Source: an uncultured Flavobacteriales bacterium
Lineage (GTDB): Bacteria > Bacteroidota > Bacteroidia > Flavobacteriales_D > Sanyastnellaceae
Length of the DNA: 5,538 nt
Direction of reading: 5' to 3'
Assembly (NCBI GenBank): GCA_937890245.1
Contig: CALACF010000119.1
Location: 1 to 5,538, forward strand
Shown here: positions 1-5,464 of the stretch, in pieces
Layout: each line of letters begins with the position of its first letter
Position numbering within the stretch: position 1 is the stretch's first letter
Position numbers and translations under genes: made by a program
The notes under the pieces: generated by a model
Told to the model about the DNA's origin: nothing
What the model saw: the letters and a program-made list of their open reading frames with translations, nothing else
The model's database searches: none

Positions 1-1
1 C

Positions 2-448
2 ATCGCATCCGACGCCCAAGGCCTCCGGACGCTCATGACGGCCCTGCTGAAGGACCCGCAAAACCTTGCCTACATCGCATTCCACAACGAGCGCCCAATT
101 GCTTCGGCCATCGTCGTGCGCAGCGAGACCCCGCTAGGCCGCACGGCGTTGTATGCACTCGGAGGGCAGGATCGCGCCGGCGACAAGGACGACAAAGACG
201 ACAAGGGCACGACAGCCCGCGCCTCTGTGGCCGTATTGGCCCAAGCCATCGAAGACGCACGCGCCAACGGCGACCAGATCTTTGATTTCGGCGGCAGCAG
301 TGATCCTGGGGTCGATCGTTTTTACGCCGAGTTCGGCGCCCACATTGTGCCCAAGCTCCGGCTCGTCAAGACGGCGGGATGGATCCGCCCAATCCTCGCG
401 CTCAAGCGTCCAGATTTGGCATTCCCCAAACCTGTGCCTTCTTCATAG
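2..448 (+). CDS. FemAB/GNAT-fold acyltransferase, C-terminal part
   Basis: The reading frame is open from the window edge and ends at TAG 446-448, leaving 148 residues; the N-terminus is outside. The visible part alternates strands and helices like the second GNAT subdomain of FemAB-type peptidoglycan-bridge aminoacyltransferases and related Acetyltransf_6 proteins. It shows a strand pair reading AYIAFHNERPIASAIVV (residues 23-39), a YALGG turn (51-55), a helix AVLAQAIEDARANG, and the family-typical FDFGGSSDPGVDRFYAEFGA (94-113), where the core strand is followed by a helix and a fixed Phe-Gly. Members move an aminoacyl or acyl group onto a cell-envelope or small-molecule acceptor; the substrate cannot be read here. 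An acidic DKDDKDDK loop (61-68) is inserted after the LGG turn. The 3' end overlaps the convergent deaminase gene by 47 bp. I am fairly sure of the fold, not of the function. Confidence 0.7.
   Translation: MASDAQGLRTLMTALLKDPQNLAYIAFHNERPIASAIVVRSETPLGRTALYALGGQDRAGDKDDKDDKGTTARASVAVLAQAIEDARANGDQIFDFGGSSDPGVDRFYAEFGAHIVPKLRLVKTAGWIRPILALKRPDLAFPKPVPSS
182..208 (+). repeat. Three imperfect 9-nt in-frame tandem repeats (Asp/Lys loop)
   Basis: The units GACAAGGAC, GACAAAGAC and GACAAGGGC follow each other without gaps and encode DKD-DKD-DKG, residues 61-69 of the visible FemAB/GNAT-fold protein. They fall in a loop between two predicted core strands, where extra residues would be tolerated. 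Repeat slippage would change loop length in steps of three residues without shifting the frame. Confidence 0.7.
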
Positions 449-1412
449 GCGCAATAAACGACGCCTTGGCAGCCCATCGATTGCACTGCGCCATCTGCTC
501 CAAGGTCATGCCCTGGGCAGCGAGTACCGCATATTCCTGGTTGATATCCGTGGACATAATCGAGGGGTCATCCGTGTTGATCGTGGTCTGAATCCCCGCA
601 GCCATGATGTCCAAAAACGGGTGATCAGCAAGTGATTTTACTGCGCCAGTAAGCCAATTACTCGTCGGGCACAACTCCAATGGGATGCCCCTTGACGCAA
701 TCAACTCGACCACCTCGGGGTCTTCTAAGATCTGCACGCCGTGACCGATGCGGTCCGCCCCCAATTCCCGCACCGCTTCAGCAATATTCTTTGATGAGCC
801 GCAGCCCGCCGGTTCGCCTGCATGGATTGTTATGCCCAGGCCCGCTTCCTTGGCCTTTTGAAACAAGGGAATGAACGGCTCCGCCGCGTACCCCACCTCG
901 TCATCGGCCAAATCGATCGCGATGAAATCGTCCAATCGGTCGAGCGCAAAATTGAGCCAATGCTCATTTTCTTGGGCCGTCTTGATGCGCTGCAGCGTAC
1001 AAATCAGGCCCGTGGCCATATCGAAATCGGTCTCCGCGCGCCCACAGCCGCGGACCACTGCATCATGCAAATGTTCTGCCGAGAGCGTGTCATGCGCGTC
1101 GCTCAAGAAGCTCGGCGCATAGCGAAGTTCCAAAATCTTGACCCCATCCCGGGCCATGTCCTCGCACGCCTCGTAGGTCATGCGCTCCACGATCTCAGGG
1201 CTCGACAGCAAATCGCGATGCGAGAAAAACTTGTTCAGCACCGTTGGCAAATCCGCCATGGGCTCCGTAATGAAGTACTTTGCCTGGAACGCAGCATCGT
1301 CAATCCGCACGCCCTTGCGCTCGAGCAGTTCCCGGAGTAGACTCCGCCTAGCCGTTAATTCCAAGTGGCAGTGTAGCTCCACTTTCGGCATCCCCGCAAT
1401 TGCATTTTTCAT
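402..1412 (-). CDS. add: Adenosine deaminase family zinc hydrolase
   Basis: This 336-residue protein has the length and full motif set of the adenosine/adenine/aminodeoxyfutalosine deaminase family, a cytosolic zinc TIM barrel that hydrolyses an amino group from a purine ring. The HxH metal pair is H14/H16 (MPKVELHCH). HAGE at 197-200 gives zinc ligand H197 and catalytic E200, RIGHG gives H224, and NTDDPSI gives zinc ligand D281 and D282. The structural CPTSN is at 248-252. I chose the ATG at 1412 because it leaves the normal short N-terminus before the HxH motif. The frame stays open to 2051, but that stretch is antisense to another gene. No Shine-Dalgarno sequence is visible. A ten-codon frame (1441-1409) ends in an ATGA overlap with this start. 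Oddity: where adenosine deaminases have HLDG, this protein has HLEL, so the exact purine substrate is uncertain and the symbol is provisional. Confidence 0.85.
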   Translation of the reverse strand: MKNAIAGMPKVELHCHLELTARRSLLRELLERKGVRIDDAAFQAKYFITEPMADLPTVLNKFFSHRDLLSSPEIVERMTYEACEDMARDGVKILELRYAPSFLSDAHDTLSAEHLHDAVVRGCGRAETDFDMATGLICTLQRIKTAQENEHWLNFALDRLDDFIAIDLADDEVGYAAEPFIPLFQKAKEAGLGITIHAGEPAGCGSSKNIAEAVRELGADRIGHGVQILEDPEVVELIASRGIPLELCPTSNWLTGAVKSLADHPFLDIMAAGIQTTINTDDPSIMSTDINQEYAVLAAQGMTLEQMAQCNRWAAKASFIAPMKKAQVWGMPNLDA

Positions 1413-1428
1413 GACTTGCGAATATAAG
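1400..1428 (+). promoter_or_regulatory. Putative sigma70-type promoter for the + strand gene run
   Basis: TTGCAT (1400-1405) and TATAAG (1423-1428) are separated by exactly 17 bases. The -10 matches the TATAAT consensus at 5 of 6 positions; the -35 matches TTGACA only at its first three. Transcription would begin near 1435, giving a leader of about 29 bases before the ATG at 1464. The element overlaps the first codons of the divergent deaminase gene, so the two directions may interfere. It was identified by eye only. Confidence 0.4.
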
Positions 1429-1463
1429 GCGTGGTCATCATCTTGCGGTCTTAAGACAGAGGC

Positions 1464-1988
1464 ATGATTGGCATAGGCGGAAAAATCAACCACGGCAAGT
1501 ACGGGGAAGGGGTCATTTTTGGGCAAGAAGGGACGGCTTGGCGGATTTTCTTCAAGGACCACGGCGAAAAAGCCTTGGCAAAGGAACACGTGTCCTACGA
1601 AGTGGTCGAGCCCGCGCCCGAGACGGCCGGCGGCGGCATCGCGCTCGAAGATGTAGTAAGCGCTGTCGAAAATGTGTTCCAGCAGTTCCTCGAATCGCCG
1701 GCTCCGGTTGAGCTCGGCGACAAATGGATCGGCGGCACCCTCTCGCTTCAGCCCGCTGACGACGATTTGCAAAACAAGGACCTGCCCATCGAGTCGTTTT
1801 TCCACAAAATCGTCATGCTCCGCGACCGCTTGCGCGTCCTCGAGCAGAGCATCAACGCACACAAAGTCCTCACCGACGAAGACAAAGTCGGCCTGCAGCA
1901 ATACATCACGCGCTGCTACGGATCCTTGACCTCGTTCAACGTGTTGTTCGAGCGCAAGGAAGACCACTTCAAAGGCGCCGGCAGCTAA
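1464..1988 (+). CDS. Hypothetical protein with SH3/Tudor-like N-terminal module
   Basis: This 174-residue soluble protein has no signal peptide or membrane segment, and I do not recognise it as a named family. Residues 4-48 contain a G-x-x-x-x-H-x-KYGEGVIF pattern followed by WRIFF, a short loop and a KALA segment. This resembles the small beta-barrel (KOW/SH3/Tudor-like) modules found at the C-termini of UvrD/PcrA-type helicases and in other nucleic-acid or protein binders. A flexible Pro/Gly stretch (50-59) links to an acidic, mostly helical part. Within it, 109-170 (PIESFFHKIVMLRDRLRVLEQ onward to LFERKEDHF) looks strongly constrained and could form a helical bundle or dimer. AGAGG lies only one base before the ATG, too close for a normal Shine-Dalgarno. 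The gene opens a four-gene + strand run and ends 36 bases before the acetyltransferase. A binding role is inferred only from the first module. Confidence 0.8.
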   Translation: MIGIGGKINHGKYGEGVIFGQEGTAWRIFFKDHGEKALAKEHVSYEVVEPAPETAGGGIALEDVVSAVENVFQQFLESPAPVELGDKWIGGTLSLQPADDDLQNKDLPIESFFHKIVMLRDRLRVLEQSINAHKVLTDEDKVGLQQYITRCYGSLTSFNVLFERKEDHFKGAGS

Positions 1989-2024
1989 GACCCGATCAGC
2001 GAATCTCGTGCTATGTTGCAAACC

Positions 2025-2501
2025 ATGGAGTGTACAATTCGACCGGGTCACCGAGACGACTTACCAGAAGTGCTGCGGCTTATCAAGGCGCTGGCCGTTT
2101 ATGAGAAAGCCGGCGAGCAAGTCCACGTTACATTGGAACAATTGACAGCAGACTACACGCGGGAACCGTCCGCATTTGGTTTGATTGTGGCAGAAGGCAA
2201 TGCGGGTTTGCTCGGCATGGCCTTTTACTTCATTCGCTACTCGACGTGGCGGGGCCGGTTGCTGTACTTAGAGGACCTCGTGGTCGATGAAACGGTCCGC
2301 GGTCAAGGTGTCGGAGCAGAGCTGTTTGAGGCAACGGTCCAGCGCGGTTTGGCACTTGAGGCCCAAGGCATGTGCTGGCAAGTGCTGGATTGGAATACAC
2401 CGGCCATCGCCTTTTATGAGAAATACGATGCAGAGATTTCAACTGGCTGGCTCAACGGCGGCTTGTCTTTGAATCAAATGCGGCGCATAGCAAGCCCATG
2501 A
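2025..2501 (+). CDS. SSAT-like GNAT N-acetyltransferase
   Basis: This 158-residue single-domain GNAT enzyme transfers acetyl from acetyl-CoA to an amine in the cytosol. Its layout follows spermidine/spermine N1-acetyltransferase (SSAT) and its thialysine-acetylating relatives. It has the TIRPGHRDD strand (4-12), the helix LRLIKALAVYE (17-27), W75 with RGRLLYLEDLVV (76-87), the acetyl-CoA pyrophosphate loop RGQGVG (92-97), and WNTPAIAFYEKYDA (123-136). In the last of these, Y131 sits where the family's proton-donating Tyr lies. The ATG at 2025 puts the start just before the first strand, as in SSAT; an in-frame ATG at 2013 would add four residues. Neither has a clear ribosome site. The TGA overlaps the next gene's ATG (ATGA, 2498-2501), so the two are probably translationally coupled. 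The substrate is probably a polyamine, diamine or lysine-like amine, inferred from family resemblance only. Confidence 0.85.
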   Translation: MECTIRPGHRDDLPEVLRLIKALAVYEKAGEQVHVTLEQLTADYTREPSAFGLIVAEGNAGLLGMAFYFIRYSTWRGRLLYLEDLVVDETVRGQGVGAELFEATVQRGLALEAQGMCWQVLDWNTPAIAFYEKYDAEISTGWLNGGLSLNQMRRIASP

Positions 2502-3208
2502 TCATCTCTCTATGGTCTGGACCTAGAAATTGCTCTACAGCTTTGATGTACAGCCTGGCACAGCGCACTGATATGGCCGTGCGCGATGAGCCCTTGTTCG
2601 GACATTTCCTGGCCCACACTGGCGTCGAACGGCCGTCACGCGAAGCAACCCTGGCCGCCTGGCCCACCACCCCTGAAGCTGCTTTGGCTCGATGCAAACC
2701 CGATGCGGACGGACCGCCCCATTTGTTCTTGAAGCACATGGGCAATCACATTGAGGGACTCACAAGAGAGGCGTTCGCTGATCATCAACACGTGATTTTG
2801 ACCCGGCATCCGGACGCGGTTTTGAAAAGTTACACGGCCCACGTCAAGGAACCCACGATGCTCGACCTGTGTTACGGGCACCAACACGCTTGGCTGGATC
2901 ATTGCAAGCAATCGGCTTGGCCCTTGCATGTGGTGGATTCAGACGCCTTGCTGGAGCGGCCTCGACAGGTTCTCGAGGGCTTGTGTGATCAACTGGGGCT
3001 GCCGTGGGATGAAGCCATGATGCAATGGCCCGCTGGCCCCAGGCCAGAAGATGGCCCGTGGGCGAGGCATTGGTATGGACGCGTACATCAGTCGACAGGG
3101 TGGGAGTCCCGTCCACCAGCCAGCTACCCGGTGTCAACAAATATGCGCGCGCTGAGAGACGATGCGCTGTCGTTGTACAAGTCCATGGTTGGCCACCCTT
3201 CCGAGTAG
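2498..3208 (+). CDS. Sulfotransferase-like P-loop protein (BCAL N-domain type)
   Basis: The 236-residue protein begins directly with a strand and a PAPS-type phosphate loop, SGPRNCSTALM (7-17). DEPLFGHFL follows at 30-38. LTRHPDAVLKSY (101-112) has R103 and S111 where sulfotransferases bind the 3'-phosphate of PAPS. The C-terminal signature reads WPAGPRPEDGPWARHWYGRV (177-196), followed by HQSTGW. From memory, this C-terminal signature and the RN-x-STALMYS-x-AQR loop are shared with the N-terminal half of plant BCAL proteins and with bacterial stand-alone homologues. The fold predicts transfer of a sulfo group, but activity has not been settled for this branch, so a non-catalytic nucleotide-binding role is possible. 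The start overlaps the GNAT stop (ATGA), which fixes the ATG at 2498. The aminotransferase follows after 35 bases. No signal peptide is present, so it is cytosolic. Confidence 0.85.
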   Translation: MIISLWSGPRNCSTALMYSLAQRTDMAVRDEPLFGHFLAHTGVERPSREATLAAWPTTPEAALARCKPDADGPPHLFLKHMGNHIEGLTREAFADHQHVILTRHPDAVLKSYTAHVKEPTMLDLCYGHQHAWLDHCKQSAWPLHVVDSDALLERPRQVLEGLCDQLGLPWDEAMMQWPAGPRPEDGPWARHWYGRVHQSTGWESRPPASYPVSTNMRALRDDALSLYKSMVGHPSE

Positions 3209-3243
3209 CTTGGTTTCTCGCGGGGCTATGGCTAGCTTGCTCC

Positions 3244-4146
3244 ATGGCCAAATACAACCGACCGGACAATCGTAATGTTGGCACCCAAGTCTGGGTCAAC
3301 GGGCTGGTAATACGCGAACAAGCAGCGGTGAGCGTGCTCGACAGCAGCGTACAAGGGGGCGACGCTGTCTGGGAGGGATTGCGCATTCGAAACGGACGCA
3401 TCCTTCAGTTCCATGAACATGTCAATCGATTGCGCGATTCGGCCCATGCCATGGCATTTGCCGATATCCCTTCGGTCGAACAAGTCCGGGACGCGGTCCT
3501 TCAGACCTTGGCGGCCAATGCCATGCGCGACGGGGTGCACATCCGGCTCACCCTGACCCGCGGGCTCAAGACCACCTCGGGCATGGACCCACGCCTCAAT
3601 GTCCACGGTCCCACCTTGATCGTGCTGCCCGAGTACAAAGGGGCTGTGTACGGCGACGATGGCCTTGCGCTGGTCAGCGCATGCACCCGCCGAAATTCGC
3701 CATCATGTGTGGACAGCAAAATTCACCATGCCAATCTCATCAACAACATCCTCGCCAAAATTGAGGCCAACCTAGCAGGCGCCGATGACGCGGTGATGTT
3801 GGACCTGAATGGATTCATTGCAGAGACCAATGCCACAAATATTTTCCTTGTGCGCGGCGGCGTCTTGATCACGCCCCATGCGGTGGCCTGCCTACCGGGC
3901 ATCACCCGGGCGTATGTCTTGGAAATCGCACGTGAGCTCGGCATCCCCGCGCGTGAAGACAACCTCTCGCTCACCGAACTTTACACGGCCGACGAGGCTT
4001 TCACAACCGGCACCATGGGCGGCTTGGCACATGTGGAGCGCGTCGACGGTCGCCTGGTCGGCGATGGCAACCAAGGGCCTGTGACCCGCCAATTAAAGGC
4101 CGCCTATGCGGACCGAATAGAACTGACAGGCATACCGATCGACTGA
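3244..4146 (+). CDS. Class IV PLP-dependent aminotransferase (BCAL/BCAT-like)
   Basis: This is a 300-residue fold-type IV aminotransferase, the class of branched-chain amino acid aminotransferase, D-amino acid aminotransferase and aminodeoxychorismate lyase. It carries VWVNG at the start of the domain, GGDAVWEGLRI, HIRLTLTRG, Schiff-base lysine K159 in DSKIHHANLINNILAK, and E194 in GFIAETNATNIF, which pairs with the pyridine nitrogen. LPGITR (217-222) and TGTMGG (255-260) bind the PLP phosphate. The ATG at 3244 leaves a 15-residue leader before the conserved domain. The frame is open further upstream, but only inside the preceding gene, and no usable start or ribosome site lies in between. 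It is the last gene of the + strand run, and the reverse transcriptase stop converges 19 bases beyond its end. Motif wording matches the C-terminal half of plant BCAL proteins more closely than classical IlvE, so the amino donor is uncertain and ilvE is not assigned. Confidence 0.9.
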   Translation: MAKYNRPDNRNVGTQVWVNGLVIREQAAVSVLDSSVQGGDAVWEGLRIRNGRILQFHEHVNRLRDSAHAMAFADIPSVEQVRDAVLQTLAANAMRDGVHIRLTLTRGLKTTSGMDPRLNVHGPTLIVLPEYKGAVYGDDGLALVSACTRRNSPSCVDSKIHHANLINNILAKIEANLAGADDAVMLDLNGFIAETNATNIFLVRGGVLITPHAVACLPGITRAYVLEIARELGIPAREDNLSLTELYTADEAFTTGTMGGLAHVERVDGRLVGDGNQGPVTRQLKAAYADRIELTGIPID

Positions 4147-4165
4147 CCAGCAGCCTCCCCGATCA

Positions 4166-5368
4166 TCAGCTTGCCGTTTTTCTCCAAATCTTCTTCTCGC
4201 TCCACGTATGGTAATGCGCTTGCCATGGCGCACTCAAGCGCTTGTTCTGTCGCTTGCAATATCGCTCTGAGCTTGTGTTACCGAGCATCCCCAAATATGA
4301 GTTCACCACCGCCAGGCCATCGGCGAGAAGCGCTGCAGTGGGGCCCTCCATCTGCATGCGCCTATTCAGCTTCGTGATGGCGTGGTAAAAGTTCCCTTTG
4401 ATGCGCTTACCAGGCAGCACATGTCTGTTGCGGATATCAGCCCCGAGAAAGGTCAACCCTTGCTCAGCGCGCTGCAGGTAGACCTTTTTTGGATGCACCT
4501 TCAAGGCCAATTCCTCCTGCAAATACACGCCGACCGAGTGCTTGAACTTCTTCAAAAAAGCCCTATCGGGGTGGACAATTACAAAGTCGTCCACGTACCG
4601 CCCGTAGCGTCCACCTCGGCCGTCCTTGTGCAGTGCTGACTCAACCCAATGGTCGAAGAAGTCCATATAGAAATTGGCAAAGACCTGGCTGGTCAAATTC
4701 CCAATAGGCAATCCGCACCCTTCAGGCGTTGTAAACAGGCTCTTATCCGCGGGCAGGCCAAGCCATTTCTTCTTACTCCCACGAATGATACAATTCTTTG
4801 ACGGGTCATCCATGACGATGGCTTCCATCACCTGTAGCACGCGCCAACGATCAGGCGCTTGGTACCGCGCAAGCACAAAGGATCTCAGCTTATTGTACAA
4901 CAGGTCCCGGCGGATGTTCATGAAGAAGCCCTTGATGTCCAGCTTCAGCACGTATGCCTCACAGCTGTACTTGCCCGAAACATGCTCGAGCATGTGGCTG
5001 ACCTGGCGAATCCCGAAATGCGTACCCTTGCCCACGCGGCAGGCATAACTGTCGCGTAGAAATTGTTTTTCAAACAGGGGGTTTAATCGTTCGATAAGCC
5101 AATGGTGCACGATGCGATCCGAGAAGATGGCGGCAAATATTTCGCGCTTCACCGGCGAAGTGACGATGAAGGCTGTGCTACGTCCAGGGGTGTATTGGCC
5201 TTTGAACAAGACGTCTGAAATGGCGCATAGGTTCTGGCGGAGTTCCAACTCGAACTTTTGTGCAGAGGGCGTGTTCCGCTTGTTCGTGCGGCAGGAGGTG
5301 TAGGCCTCCATCACCTGCTCATCCACAAGCGATTCGTCCTGCGGCTCGAAGTTCAATACGTGCTGCAT
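4166..5368 (-). CDS. DGR-type reverse transcriptase
   Basis: This 400-residue RNA-directed DNA polymerase has the RT fingers and palm blocks in order. RT1 is KREIFAAIFSDRIVHHWL (74-91), followed by DSYACRVGKGTHFGI (106-120). Motif A is LKLDIKGFF with catalytic D144, and RT4 is GLPIGNLTSQ (219-228). The active site is YVDD with D260/D261 (258-261), and then come LALKVHPKKVYL (287-298) and GLTFLGADI (304-312). The [I/L/V]GxxxSQ form of RT4, replacing the QGxxxSP of group II intron RTs, is the accepted mark of DGR enzymes. No maturase, HNH or fused primase domain follows; the C-terminus is a basic thumb-like region. At 400 residues it is at the long end for DGR RTs because of an insert between motifs A and RT4. 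The ATG at 5368 is the first start after an in-frame TAG inside the upstream hairpin; no Shine-Dalgarno is visible. All catalytic residues are intact, so the enzyme should be active. Confidence 0.9.
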   Translation of the reverse strand: MQHVLNFEPQDESLVDEQVMEAYTSCRTNKRNTPSAQKFELELRQNLCAISDVLFKGQYTPGRSTAFIVTSPVKREIFAAIFSDRIVHHWLIERLNPLFEKQFLRDSYACRVGKGTHFGIRQVSHMLEHVSGKYSCEAYVLKLDIKGFFMNIRRDLLYNKLRSFVLARYQAPDRWRVLQVMEAIVMDDPSKNCIIRGSKKKWLGLPADKSLFTTPEGCGLPIGNLTSQVFANFYMDFFDHWVESALHKDGRGGRYGRYVDDFVIVHPDRAFLKKFKHSVGVYLQEELALKVHPKKVYLQRAEQGLTFLGADIRNRHVLPGKRIKGNFYHAITKLNRRMQMEGPTAALLADGLAVVNSYLGMLGNTSSERYCKRQNKRLSAPWQAHYHTWSEKKIWRKTAS

Positions 5369-5423
5369 TGTGAAGTTGTACTCAGCGGATTCGTAACGTC
5401 GAATTGTTTTCGTGAAGTAAATA

Positions 5424-5456
5424 GGCTGAGCCGCAATCTATGATCGCGGCCCAGCC
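5424..5456 (-). other. Strong RNA hairpin in the repeat-RT spacer
   Basis: On the minus strand the arms GGCTGGGCCGCGATC and GATTGCGGCTCAGCC pair over 15 positions around a three-base loop (ATA). Thirteen pairs are Watson-Crick and two are G-U wobbles. On the opposite strand those wobbles become A-C mismatches, so the structure favours RNA made in the RT direction. It lies 8 bases after the repeat's stop codon and 55 bases before the RT start. It could be part of the structured spacer RNA that DGRs use for priming. It could also be a terminator for an upstream target gene, though the following bases (TATTTACTTC) are only a weak T-tract. Confidence 0.75.
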
Positions 5457-5464
5457 CATTCCAT

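Noticed and set aside
1413..2051. Long N-terminal extension of the deaminase frame (213 more residues)
   Set aside because: The added stretch is antisense to the 1464-1988 gene and into the acetyltransferase, has no family resemblance, and would place the HxH motif far from the N-terminus, unlike all deaminases of this family.
3025..3243. Upstream extension of the aminotransferase, including a hydrophobic AWFLAGLWLAC stretch resembling a signal peptide
   Set aside because: Most of it lies inside the sulfotransferase-like gene in another frame, and the hydrophobic run has no start codon of its own. The conserved domain begins just after the ATG at 3244.
4166..5368. RT as part of a group II intron or retron
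   Set aside because: RT4 reads IGNLTSQ and not QGxxxSP, and no maturase or HNH domain follows. An A-rich coding-like repeat precedes the gene, with no obvious msr/msd structure.
4171..5443. Several + strand open frames across the reverse transcriptase region
   Set aside because: They are short, overlap the RT antisense, have no recognisable motifs, and the opposite strand carries a full set of RT motifs.
5424..5456. Hairpin as a + strand intrinsic terminator
   Set aside because: On the + strand the two wobble pairs become A-C mismatches, no T-run follows, and no + strand gene lies just upstream.
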